Source: Oscillatoria princeps RMCB-10
GTDB taxonomy: Bacteria; Cyanobacteriota; Cyanobacteriia; Cyanobacteriales; Oscillatoriaceae
Reading direction: 5' to 3'
NCBI GenBank assembly: GCA_019359235.1
Contig: JAHHHT010000043.1
Coordinates: forward strand, 1-60,246
Length of the DNA: 60,246 nt
Part shown: positions 51,993-60,246 of the stretch, piece by piece
Numbering within the stretch: position 1 is the stretch's first letter
Layout: every line of letters starts with the position of its first letter
Notes under the pieces: model-generated
What the model was told of the DNA's origin: nothing
What the model saw: only the letters and a program-made list of their open reading frames with translations
The model's database searches: none
Position numbers and translations under genes: made by a program

Positions 51993-53144
51993 TTAACTTT
52001 GCGGTGGGTGGTATTTGTACGGGAAGGGGCGGCGGTGATTGAGGATTTTATACTCCACATTCCCGAACAGCAGAGCGCGGGAGTAGAAATTCGGCAGCGC
52101 CGGCGAGCCAAATTCCAGCATCGGATAGGGATACGCGCCCACCTCTGGCATCACCGAATTGAGCGCCGGCATACTGGCTTTATCCAGTTTTTGCATTTGT
52201 TCTTCCGTGAGCTGGAAGTCGCACGCTCCTATATCTTCTTTGGCTTGCTCTACAGTTCTAGCCGAGAAAATAGGGATGTTAACAACCGGTTTCTGCATCA
52301 GCCAGCGCAAGCAAACCTGAACGGGTGGCTTGCCGATTTCGTCGGCAATCTTAACCACTTCATCCATAATAGCCAAATTGCGCTTCGTCGCCTCGCTCCA
52401 GAAAACGTTTTTATTGGGGTCAACATGCTCCACGAGCCGGTACAGCTGGTTCGGGTCGAGATCGCCCCGGTTATATTTGCCTGTTACCAAACCGCCGGCT
52501 AGCGCAGACCAAGACACCAAACCGATGTCCAGTTCCCGCGACATTGGCAGAAATTCCGGCTCGCAAGAACGCTCCACCATGCTGTACTCTAATTGCGTGC
52601 CGATAAAAGGCGTCCAGCCTTGGAAATCCGCTATCGTATTCGCACGCGCCAGCCACCACGCTGGAAAATTCGACGCTCCCACATAGAGAACTTTTCCCTG
52701 GCTGACCAGATCGTTTAGAGCCCGCAGAATCTCGTCGATTGGCGTCGTGTAATCCTCAATGTGAATCCACAGCAAATCGATATAATCTGTTTTCAGCCGC
52801 TTCAGAGATCCTTCCACGGAGCGGAACATGTTTTTTCGGTGATTTCCGCACCCGTTGGGGTCTTTGCCCTCCGACATCCCGTCAAAGAGCGAGTATTTTG
52901 TCGCGATTACCAAAGAGTCGCGGTTGGGATGGATGAACTCCCCGAGAAATTGTTCTGACTGACTTTCCTGGTAGCGGTTGGAGGTGTCAATAAAGTTCCC
53001 CCCCGCTCCCACAAACGTATTAAAGATTTTCTGGCTTTCCTCTTTATCGGAGCCTATGGAACCCCAGATGGTGCCGAAAGTTCCGCATCCCAAGCACAGC
53101 TCAGAAACCCGCAGCCCGCTCCTACCTAATAGCTTGTACAGCAT
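51993..53144 (-). CDS. Aldo/keto reductase
   Basis: 383 residues, NADPH-dependent AKR of the long YakC/YhdN-like group. Shows GGNFIDTSNRYQESQSEQFL with catalytic Asp and Tyr, VIATKYS with catalytic Lys, DLLWIHIEDYTTPIDEIL with His, VLYVGASNFPAWW, QLEYSMVERS and PIFSARTVEQAKEDIGAC for cofactor binding. It lies upstream of the GMC oxidoreductase gene, 147 bases apart; the likely job is carbonyl reduction in the same pathway. Confidence 0.94.
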   Translation of the reverse strand: MLYKLLGRSGLRVSELCLGCGTFGTIWGSIGSDKEESQKIFNTFVGAGGNFIDTSNRYQESQSEQFLGEFIHPNRDSLVIATKYSLFDGMSEGKDPNGCGNHRKNMFRSVEGSLKRLKTDYIDLLWIHIEDYTTPIDEILRALNDLVSQGKVLYVGASNFPAWWLARANTIADFQGWTPFIGTQLEYSMVERSCEPEFLPMSRELDIGLVSWSALAGGLVTGKYNRGDLDPNQLYRLVEHVDPNKNVFWSEATKRNLAIMDEVVKIADEIGKPPVQVCLRWLMQKPVVNIPIFSARTVEQAKEDIGACDFQLTEEQMQKLDKASMPALNSVMPEVGAYPYPMLEFGSPALPNFYSRALLFGNVEYKILNHRRPFPYKYHPPQS

Positions 53145-53211
53145 AAAGTTTGTTTGTCTTTAATGTGTGATTTGCTCAAATCTGGTGGCGTGTTAAAGTT
53201 TGGCCGCCGCC

Positions 53212-53640
53212 TCACAGGATATTGTATGAATCGACCGTGAGCGTCTGAATCACCGGCTTTCCCGTCGCCGGCTCTCGCTTCACGGTCCAAGTTTGATAAG
53301 CTTGCCAAAAAACCCGTTCGCTGAAAGGTGCCGGTGGCTTCCACGTATTCGCTTGCCACTGAACCGCCACCTTAACACCGGCTCGGTCGCCTTCCGGCGT
53401 GACGCTGAACTCTTTTATGGTATGGACTTCATTAAAGAAAGTAACCAGAACCCGCTCGTACCACCTTTTGAAGCCGTCAAAGCCATAAAATGGCCCCTCA
53501 GGCCAGTTCATTTCTAAATTTTCCGAAGCCAGCAGGGAAACAAATTCCTCGGGCGGGGCGTGATCGTCCAGTTTCTTGTACCACTCATCAGCCAGTTCCC
53601 GCACTTCGGCTTCGGTTAGAGGTGCTGCACCGCTCATCAT
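53212..53640 (-). CDS. NTF2/SnoaL-like protein (ketosteroid-isomerase-like)
   Basis: 142 residues, starting MMSGAAPLTEAEVRELADEW. Core pieces WYKKLDDHAPPEEFVSLLAS, GPFYGFDGFKRWYERVLVTF, NEVHTIKEFSVTPEGDRAGV and PFSERVFWQAYQTWTVKRE match the neighbour at 53704-54144 along their whole length. The N-terminal segment is shared, so it is a recent tandem duplication. Substrate unknown. Confidence 0.88.
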   Translation of the reverse strand: MMSGAAPLTEAEVRELADEWYKKLDDHAPPEEFVSLLASENLEMNWPEGPFYGFDGFKRWYERVLVTFFNEVHTIKEFSVTPEGDRAGVKVAVQWQANTWKPPAPFSERVFWQAYQTWTVKREPATGKPVIQTLTVDSYNIL

Positions 53641-53703
53641 TTCCTCCTATGTTTGCAGGAGGCGCTGAAAGCGCCTTACAACCTTGCGCCACTGAGAGCG
53701 GCC

Positions 53704-54144
53704 TTAAAGCTTGGCCGAACCTTCGTAGTATTTGAGTTCGTCAACAATGTAGGTCAGCACAACCGGATTTCCTGTCTCGGGATCGGGCTGCACCTCCCAA
53801 GTTTGATAGGCATCCAAAACAATGCGCTCGCTGAAGGGTGCCGGTGGCTTCCACACGGAAGCTTCCCACTTCACCACCACCTTGACATCTGCCTTTCCGC
53901 CCTCTTTTTGCGTCACGCTCACTTCCTTGACAGTGTGAACTTCATCAAAGAAGATATTAATCACCCGATCGTACCAGCCTTTGAACCCATCTATGCCTTC
54001 CACTGTCGCCTCAGGGAAGACCATTTTTACCCCTTCTTTAGCCAGCATGGGCACAATCTCTTCCACCGGCGCGTGCACGTCCAGTTTCTTGTACCAAGCC
54101 ACTGCCATTTCCTGGATTGCCGCCGAGCTTAAAGGTTGGCTCAT
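53704..54144 (-). CDS. NTF2/SnoaL-like protein, tandem paralogue
   Basis: 146 residues: WYKKLDVHAPVEEIVPMLAK, ATVEGIDGFKGWYDRVINIF, DEVHTVKEVSVTQKEGGKAD, PPAPFSERIVLDAYQTWEVQ. About half of the residues agree with the product at 53212. It is the first gene of the oxidoreductase run on this strand, with a 63-base gap to the paralogue. Confidence 0.88.
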   Translation of the reverse strand: MSQPLSSAAIQEMAVAWYKKLDVHAPVEEIVPMLAKEGVKMVFPEATVEGIDGFKGWYDRVINIFFDEVHTVKEVSVTQKEGGKADVKVVVKWEASVWKPPAPFSERIVLDAYQTWEVQPDPETGNPVVLTYIVDELKYYEGSAKL

Positions 54145-54716
54145 AATTTTCTTCCTTTTGTTAACTCTACAGTCTTAACACACTCGGTTCTGCCGAGACA
54201 AAAATTGCTACTTCTACTTTTTAGTTTTAACTCAGATTTTGCCCAAAAATATGGAAGAAATTATTAAGAATTTGCCCCTGTGATTTGCAATACAAACGGG
54301 TGGCTTTTGGGTTGCGAAAATGCCGGCACTGCCGGTGTCACAGGCCCTTACCTGGGGTCTGTGCTGGGCACGCTGCTCATACGCAGCCGCTAGCTGTTAG
54401 CGAAGCGGCTCCGAAGGAGCGGTCACGCAGCCGCTACGAAGCACGCTCACGCATTGAGCATTGGTAATTTGCGCCCGGACGGCAGCCTCCAACCGTTGGG
54501 TTCCACTATGCAATAACGATGCCTACCAACTTAATATCATATCGAGAAACCGGCCTTTTGGCAGCCGGCAGAACAACTGGGCGTTGCACCAGGATGAACC
54601 CTCTCTCCTGGTGGGGGAGGGGGGTGAGGGGTGCCGCGATGCAAGAGTGATCGCAGGAGATCGCCCCCCACGGAGACTGCCCCCGGGCCGGCAAGCCGAA
54701 GGCCGGCCCTGGCTTC
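54145..54716. other. Intergenic region, repeats, no gene
   Basis: 572 bases. Includes GCCGCTAGCTGTTAGCGAAG and GGAGCGGTCACGCAGCCGCT segments related to the element near 24120-24160, and a CTCTCCTGGTGGGGGAGGGG stretch near 54603. Left end holds the NTF2-gene promoter; right end follows the giant gene's stop codon, with a GGCCGGCAAGCCGAAGGCCGGCC palindrome at about 54687-54709 as a possible terminator. Confidence 0.5.
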
Positions 54717-57700
54717 TTAGTAAAAGCGCTCGGCAATAAACAGCGGATCGGTTGGGCGCGACAGTCCGTCCGTGTCGGCAGCCGCATCCGGCAGGCCCAC
54801 TGCGATAGGAGTGCCTGCTGCCAAAGTCACAGTGCCGTCCGGGTTACTCGTCACCGTGTGCTGCGTGAGATTACCGGCAGCATAGTTGGTGCCGAGGATG
54901 AGTCCGTCGGGGCTGACGTCGATGTCACCGGCACCGGCAGCACCGAGATCCAGCTGCCCAGCAACCGTTGGCGCATCTTCGAGGGGGTGCGTATTGTCGA
55001 TGTTGTAGACGAAAATTTGACTGTTGCCAGGAGTGACCGGATCTCCCGTCACTGGGTCAACTGGGTTAGCGATCTCAGAGGGAGCGTCAATCGCATAGAG
55101 CCGGCCATCAGGTCCGAATGCCATAGAAGAAACAAAATTCAGACCCGTAATGCTGCGGGCAACGTCTTGTTCCCCCGTGTTCGGATTGTACACCCGGATC
55201 TGAGCTTGCCCTAATTGAGGGGCCTCCACCTCGGGAGTAGCTGGGTCATCTGGGTTTGTCGGCGGATTAACAGCCACATACAGGCGGCCATCAGGCCCGA
55301 AGGCAATATCAGTCAACCGATCCGCAAAGGCGTCCCCGTTGGAAGGCACAGCCACACCATCTGGCGTGCCATCCCCATTGGCATCGTTCTCAACGAATGT
55401 CCCGTCAGACCCGTCGAACCGGAGGACGCGCTCATTCCCCGCGTCAATGAGGTAGAGGTCGTTATTCGGCCCGAGAGTCAGAGCTGTGGGCGAGTTGAGC
55501 GGCGTGCCGTTGAAGGTGGTGCCGGCGTTGAGGTCGCCGAAGACACCTGCATAGTCGCCGGTTAACGAGTTGAATTCCAGCACTTGATTCGTTTGGGTGC
55601 TGGAGACGAGGATTTTGCCGCTGGGTGCCAAAACGACACCACCGATGCCTTCCAGCGGAATGCTATCCTGGCCAGCTTCTTCCGCACCAATAAACTTGAT
55701 AAAGTTCCCCGCCGCATCGTAAGCCGCCAGCGCGTCAGCGTTGTCCGTGGCGCTGGCACCCTCAGCATTGCTGCCCACCACAAACGCCACTTGGTCAAAG
55801 CGCTTGTGGGGCGTGTTTAACTCGTCGTAGCTGTTTTTCGTGAACACGAATTCCGGCGTAGTCGGAAGCAGCAGCCGGCTGTCTGCAGTGGACACGTCAC
55901 CGAATGGCCCCTGGTAGATACCCCGGTTGGGGTTAGCTGGATCGGGGGTGTAGGCGCTGAACTCACTGCCGGCAACGGGAGCACCCAGCTCATTTTCAAA
56001 AGAGTTCCCCACATACAGCGTGCCGTCTGGCCCGAATCCGATGCCAGAGAGTGCCAAACTCTCGCGATTGGCACCGGCTGGGGTAGCCGGCCCATTCGCT
56101 TCGTCTTTCAGGTCAGCATAAACCCCCAGGAATTCCCCAGCGTTGGCTTTCGTCGGACCGGCATACTTGAGAACTTCGCCCGTCAGAGCGCTGTTCACAT
56201 ACAGGTCGAGGTCTGGCCCAAAGGCAAAGGCGCTCGTTTCGTTCAGTCGCGCTGGCTGACCGTTGAGATTGGTGTACTCAAAAGCGTTGCTGGCATCGCC
56301 AAAAATGCCCAAATCAGCATGCTCGCCGATGCCAATCAGCGTTCCGGGGGCTTCTCCGTTGGGGCCGACTTGACCGGGCCCGACAAACCGCAACACCGCA
56401 CCCTCACCGTTGCTTTCGTCCTCATCCGGGTCAGAAAGGATGCTGGTGACGTAAATATTCCCGTCCGGGCCAAAAATCATCACCGTGAAATCTGGCTGCG
56501 TGTTGCCCGGTCCGGGAACCATGAAGTTGCCTTGGGCACCGTTAGGGCGAACGCCAAACGTACCCAGGAACTGTCCCGTTTCTCCGTCGTACTCCAAAAT
56601 TCGAGAGGTGAACCCGCTGGAAACGTACAAGTTTTGCTTGTCTCCGTCGTTGGCGGCGCTGGATGGCCCGAATTTCAGGCCGGTGGGAATAAACAAACCG
56701 GGTACTGGTGTGACGCCAACATCAACCGCTGGGTTAAACGGTGCCCCAGTCGCGGGATTGATGAACGAGCCCAAGCTGCCGGTGTCAGGGTCAGCTATTG
56801 GTGCCGGTGGGTTTTGCGAAAAGTCAAGAAAGACGAACGCATCGCCGAAAGCGTCAGTCACTCCATTGTTGCCGTCCCCACTGAATCCGTTCTGGCGCTC
56901 GCCAATGAATTCGCCAGAAACCCCGTCGTACTCCAAAACGGCATTAATAATTTGTCCGTTGGCTCGGTTGAGGCCCATGCCGATATACACGTTCCCGTTT
57001 GGCCCGTAAGTCAGGCCGATTGGGCCGATGAATTCCGCCGTGTCGCCGCCATTCGCCTGACCCAAGACGCCGGTGAAATTACCTTGCTCGTCGTAGGCCA
57101 AAAGCTGGCTGTTGATCTGGCTGCCAGCGACAAAGAAGGGTGGGGCGTGCCGGGTTTCGCCCGGTTCCGGCGACAGGGGGAAAGTCGCACCCGGTCGCAG
57201 CGCGTTCACTGTCCGGATAGTATCGACGATCACTTGGTTGGACTCGATCTTCCCATCTGCGCCCACCGTAATCCAGCTGGAAAGGTCAAGGTCATAGGTC
57301 TGGCCGGTTTCTATGGCTGTTGCGCCGGTCTCTTGCAGCTGCACCAAAACCCGGTTGCCTTCCACATAGGTGTCTTGGATGGTGATGGTTCCCGCCGTCA
57401 CTACGCTGCCGAGCGGCCCCAACAGTTCCCCGAGGATCGGGCCGGCATTGCTGAAATCCCCTGCCAGAGGCTGCCCGTCAGAGGTAAAGCCTTGAGCGGC
57501 ACCCACATAAGGCAGGAAAGATGGCCCGCCAACCGCAAAGCTCCAGGTGGCATCGGGCGCGTTCAAACCGGCAGCTGTAGCCACATCCCCGCCAGCCAGT
57601 GCTGTCCACATCTGCTCCGCCACAGAGCGTGCTGTGGCTGGATCGAAAGTCTCATCAATAGGGGCCAGCTCTCCTGTCAGCGGGTCATCCGCTGGGATCT

Positions 57701-60246
57701 CAGGTTGGTCGGCAATGGCTGCCGCTACGGGATAGGTATTAAAGTAGCCGTCCAGTGATGAGATCAGACCTTGGTCATTTACCGTCACCAGGTAGGTATA
57801 GTCAGACTCAAACGTTTTGCCTGTTTGAGTGGCTGCGCCATTTTGTCTGACCCGCACCGCGATTTGGCTCGGATCGTCCGGGTTGGGGATAAACTCCAGG
57901 GGTTCAAAATCGCGCGGGAAATAGTTGGCCACCAGGCTGCGGAAATATGTTCCCACCGCAAACGTCTGATCTGTGGGGTCAGTGTCTTCTTTGCCCACAT
58001 AGTCGTTAGCAAATTGGACTCTGAGACGATCTCCTCCATGAATGCTCCAAGTGATATCATCTGTCACCAAGTCCAGAACGGCGTCAATCTGATTGGGATT
58101 GGCGTTTAACACCTCTTCGTAAGCTTCAAACAGCGCCTTCACCGCACCGATGTTGCCAACTCCGAGGGCAAAGGTGTCGCTGGCACTTTCACCGGCAGCG
58201 TCGGTGGCGGTGACGGTGATATCCAGACTGTCGGCATCGGCGCTTGTTGGCGTGCCGGTGAACGTGCCGGTGGCGGGGTCGAAGGTCAGCCAAGCCGGCA
58301 GTGCCGTCCCATCTTCCAGAGTGGCTAAATAGGTCAGCGTGTCCCCTGCATCGGCATCCAAGAAGGTATTCTCAGCAACTTGGAAGCTGAAGAGTGTGTC
58401 CACCGGCGCAGTCTGGTTGGGTATCAGACTGTCCAGATTCAGCGTCGGCGCGTCATTGACGTTGGCAACGGTGAGCGTAAACGTGTCGCTGGCAAAAGCA
58501 CCGGCACTATCCGTAGCGGTCACTGTGACATCCAGAGTCCCGACATCCGCGTTTGCCGGTGTCCCGGACAAGTTGCCGGTGGCTGCATCCACCGTCAGCC
58601 AAGCCGGCAGGCTATCGTTACCGGGTACGGTATCGCTGTCTGTCGCCAGAGTAGCCGTGTAGGTCAGCGTGTCATCCGCGTCAAGATCACTAAACGTGCC
58701 TTCTGTCAAAGTGAAAGTGAAGGCTGTGTCTTCTGTGGCGGTAAGGTCGAGAATCGGGGTTGCTAGCACCGGCGGGTCGTTGACGTTGGCAACGGTGAGC
58801 GCAAACGTGTCGCTAGCGCTTAAACCGGCACTGTCGGTCGCCGTCAGAGCGATTTCCAGAGTCCCGACATCCGCGTTTGCCGGTGTCCCGGACAAGTTGC
58901 CGGTGGCTGCATCCACCGTCAGCCATGCGGGGAGGCTATCGTTACCGGGTATGGTATCGCTGTCTGTCGCCAGAGTAGCCGTATAGCTCAGCGTGTCACC
59001 CGCGTCGCTATCACTAAACGTGCCTTCTGTCAAGTTAAAAGTGAAGGCTGTGTCTTCTGTGGCGCTAAGGTCAGCAATCGGAGTTTGTACCACCGGCGCG
59101 TCGTTGACGTTGGCAACGGTGAGCGCAAACGTGTCGCTAGCGCTTAAACCGGCACTGTCGGTCGCCGTCAGAGCGATTTCCAGAGTCCCGACATCCGCGT
59201 TTGCCGGTGTCCCGGACAAGTTGCCGGTTGTCGCATCAAAACTCAGCCAAGCCGGCAGGCTATCGTTACCGGGTACGGTATCGCTGTCTGTCGCCAGAGT
59301 AGCCGTGTAGCTCAGCGTGTCATCCGCGTCAAGATCACTAAACGTGCCTTCTGTCAAAGTGAAAGTGAAGGCTGTGTCTTCTGTGGCGGTAAGGTCGAGA
59401 ATCGGGGTTGCTAGCACCGGCGGGTCGTTGACGTTGGCAACGGTGAGCGCAAACGTGTCGCTAGCGCTTAAACCGGCACTGTCGGTCGCCGTCAGAGCGA
59501 TTTCCAGAGTCCCGACATCCGCGTTTGCCGGTGTCCCGGACAAGTTGCCGGTTGTCGCATCAAAACTCAGCCAAGCCGGCAGGCTATCGTTACCGGGTAC
59601 GGTATCGCTGTCTGTCGCCAGAGTAGCCGTGTAGCTCAGCGTGTCATCCGCGTCAAGATCACTAAACGTGCCTTCTGTCAAAGTGAAAGTGAAGGCTGTG
59701 TCTTCTGTGGCGCTAAGGTCAGCAATCGGAGTTTGTACCACCGGCGCGTCGTTGACGTTGGCCACCGTCAGCGTAAACGTGTCGCTGGCGCTTAAACCGG
59801 CACTGTCGGTAGCGGTCACTGTGACATCGAGAGTCCCGACATCCGCGTTTGCCGGTGTCCCGGACAAGTTGCCGGTGGCTGCATCCACCGTCAGCCATGC
59901 GGGGAGGCTATCGTTACCGGGTATGGTATCGCTGTCTGTCGCCAGAGTAGCCGTATAGCTCAGCGTGTCACCCGCGTCGCTATCACTAAACGTGCCTTCT
60001 GTCAAGTTAAAAGTGAAGGCTGTGTCTTCTGTGGCGCTAAGGTCAGCAATCGGAGTTTGTACCACCGGCGCGTCGTTGACGTTGGCCACCGTCAGCGTAA
60101 ACGTGTCGCTGGCGCTTAAACCGGCACTGTCGGTAGCGGTCACTGTGACATCGAGAGTCCCGACATCCGCGTTTGCCGGTGTCCCGGACAAGTTGCCGGT
60201 GGCTGCATCCACCGTCAGCCATGCGGGGAGGCTATCGTTACCGGGT
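54717..60246 (-). CDS. Giant repeat protein: Ig/cadherin-like repeats, two NTF2-like domains, beta-propeller (partial)
   Basis: The C-terminal 1840+ residues; the frame stays open to the window edge, so the N-terminus lies beyond it. Visible order: at least five and a half repeats of 108 residues (motifs VNDAPVVQTPIADLSATEDT, FTLTEGTFSDLDADDTLSY, PAWLTVDAATGNLSGTPANA) of the putative-Ig/cadherin-like type, a shorter diverged repeat, then two NTF2-like domains (about 57720-58140 and 57220-57650, e.g. KALFEAYEEVLNANPNQIDA), then an NHL/SMP-30-type beta-propeller of ~800 residues with repeated FGPDGxLYV units. Such proteins are usually secreted or on the cell surface and bind calcium. The export signal would be in the missing part. 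Stop codon TAA at 54717-54719. Confidence 0.9.
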   Translation of the reverse strand, partial: PGNDSLPAWLTVDAATGNLSGTPANADVGTLDVTVTATDSAGLSASDTFTLTVANVNDAPVVQTPIADLSATEDTAFTFNLTEGTFSDSDAGDTLSYTATLATDSDTIPGNDSLPAWLTVDAATGNLSGTPANADVGTLDVTVTATDSAGLSASDTFTLTVANVNDAPVVQTPIADLSATEDTAFTFTLTEGTFSDLDADDTLSYTATLATDSDTVPGNDSLPAWLSFDATTGNLSGTPANADVGTLEIALTATDSAGLSASDTFALTVANVNDPPVLATPILDLTATEDTAFTFTLTEGTFSDLDADDTLSYTATLATDSDTVPGNDSLPAWLSFDATTGNLSGTPANADVGTLEIALTATDSAGLSASDTFALTVANVNDAPVVQTPIADLSATEDTAFTFNLTEGTFSDSDAGDTLSYTATLATDSDTIPGNDSLPAWLTVDAATGNLSGTPANADVGTLEIALTATDSAGLSASDTFALTVANVNDPPVLATPILDLTATEDTAFTFTLTEGTFSDLDADDTLTYTATLATDSDTVPGNDSLPAWLTVDAATGNLSGTPANADVGTLDVTVTATDSAGAFASDTFTLTVANVNDAPTLNLDSLIPNQTAPVDTLFSFQVAENTFLDADAGDTLTYLATLEDGTALPAWLTFDPATGTFTGTPTSADADSLDITVTATDAAGESASDTFALGVGNIGAVKALFEAYEEVLNANPNQIDAVLDLVTDDITWSIHGGDRLRVQFANDYVGKEDTDPTDQTFAVGTYFRSLVANYFPRDFEPLEFIPNPDDPSQIAVRVRQNGAATQTGKTFESDYTYLVTVNDQGLISSLDGYFNTYPVAAAIADQPEIPADDPLTGELAPIDETFDPATARSVAEQMWTALAGGDVATAAGLNAPDATWSFAVGGPSFLPYVGAAQGFTSDGQPLAGDFSNAGPILGELLGPLGSVVTAGTITIQDTYVEGNRVLVQLQETGATAIETGQTYDLDLSSWITVGADGKIESNQVIVDTIRTVNALRPGATFPLSPEPGETRHAPPFFVAGSQINSQLLAYDEQGNFTGVLGQANGGDTAEFIGPIGLTYGPNGNVYIGMGLNRANGQIINAVLEYDGVSGEFIGERQNGFSGDGNNGVTDAFGDAFVFLDFSQNPPAPIADPDTGSLGSFINPATGAPFNPAVDVGVTPVPGLFIPTGLKFGPSSAANDGDKQNLYVSSGFTSRILEYDGETGQFLGTFGVRPNGAQGNFMVPGPGNTQPDFTVMIFGPDGNIYVTSILSDPDEDESNGEGAVLRFVGPGQVGPNGEAPGTLIGIGEHADLGIFGDASNAFEYTNLNGQPARLNETSAFAFGPDLDLYVNSALTGEVLKYAGPTKANAGEFLGVYADLKDEANGPATPAGANRESLALSGIGFGPDGTLYVGNSFENELGAPVAGSEFSAYTPDPANPNRGIYQGPFGDVSTADSRLLLPTTPEFVFTKNSYDELNTPHKRFDQVAFVVGSNAEGASATDNADALAAYDAAGNFIKFIGAEEAGQDSIPLEGIGGVVLAPSGKILVSSTQTNQVLEFNSLTGDYAGVFGDLNAGTTFNGTPLNSPTALTLGPNNDLYLIDAGNERVLRFDGSDGTFVENDANGDGTPDGVAVPSNGDAFADRLTDIAFGPDGRLYVAVNPPTNPDDPATPEVEAPQLGQAQIRVYNPNTGEQDVARSITGLNFVSSMAFGPDGRLYAIDAPSEIANPVDPVTGDPVTPGNSQIFVYNIDNTHPLEDAPTVAGQLDLGAAGAGDIDVSPDGLILGTNYAAGNLTQHTVTSNPDGTVTLAAGTPIAVGLPDAAADTDGLSRPTDPLFIAERFY
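58453..60246 (-). repeat. 324-bp coding tandem repeats
   Basis: The landmark TCGTTGACGTTGGC (or TCATTGACG in the last) recurs at 58453, 58777, 59101, 59425, 59749 and 60073, exactly 324 bp apart. Units occur as two alternating sequence types (for example LATPILDL and VQTPIADL versions) and are nearly identical within a type, which suggests duplication in blocks and continuing gene conversion. Confidence 0.92.

Noticed and set aside
58150-60246. Plus-strand frames of about 105 codons repeating every 324 bp
   Set aside because: They are antisense shadows of the repeat-containing giant gene, produced by its regular composition.

Overview
The window comes from a cyanobacterium, most likely a filamentous, repeat-rich one of the Microcoleus/Oscillatoria kind. 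The group call rests on psaD (photosystem I), an icfG-type carbon-regulation cluster, DUF928 and CHASE2 proteins, PEP-CTERM proteins and scattered GCGATCGC (HIP1) sites. The genus-level hint is inference from the abundant AAACCGGGTTTC palindromes. Intergenic spaces are long and full of small dispersed repeats.

Layout. 0.4-9.3 kb: a branched-chain-amino-acid-type binding lipoprotein, trpE, psaD, a DICT-GAF histidine kinase and an ABC exporter half-transporter, all on the minus strand. 9.9-13.4 kb: a 45-residue membrane protein (-), rimO (+) and a CrhR-like DEAD-box helicase (+). 14.1-21.65 kb: a compact, visibly more AT-rich minus-strand operon that is the highlight of the window. In transcription order it encodes an E1-like adenylating enzyme, a decayed ubiquitin-like (Ubl) copy, an intact Ubl with a C-terminal Gly-Gly plus a 5-residue tail, an E2-like conjugating protein, a JAMM peptidase, a VirD4/TraG-like ATPase, an unknown 212-residue protein and three related Cys/His-domain membrane proteins. 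A short peptide motif, L-x-W-R-D/E, recurs about a dozen times through nearly every product of this operon. A divergent gene at 22.5 kb encodes a small helix-turn-helix protein, and the space between it and the E1 gene carries iterated GTTGGAAAAA repeats.

23-31 kb: a Uma2-family protein, a 177-bp MITE, two PEP-CTERM paralogues with two decayed C-terminal fragments, two DUF928 paralogues and a degenerate tRNA-Ser-like sequence. 31-36.5 kb (+): a CHASE2 protein and two MinD/ParA-like ATPases, one fused to a winged helix and one followed by that winged helix as a separate gene. 36.7-46.9 kb (-): a cluster matching the Synechocystis icfG region: SpoIIE-type phosphatase, two RsbW-like kinases, two STAS proteins, GlgX, an AGE-family epimerase, a TMEM175-like channel, a VOC protein and a DJ-1/PfpI protein. 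47-54 kb (-): an oxidoreductase cluster with a quinone reductase, two antibiotic-biosynthesis-monooxygenase proteins, a GMC oxidoreductase, an aldo/keto reductase and three NTF2/SnoaL-like proteins. 54.7 kb to the window end (-): the C-terminal part of a giant secreted-type protein with near-identical 324-bp Ig/cadherin-like repeats, two NTF2-like domains and a beta-propeller.

Working together: the E1-Ubl-E2-JAMM set has every part needed to activate, conjugate and remove a ubiquitin-like protein. The membrane Cys/His proteins are candidate ligases or adaptors, and the LxWRD motif may hold the parts together. The icfG-type cluster is a partner-switching module (phosphatase, kinases, STAS antagonists) placed with glycogen debranching and sugar epimerisation genes.
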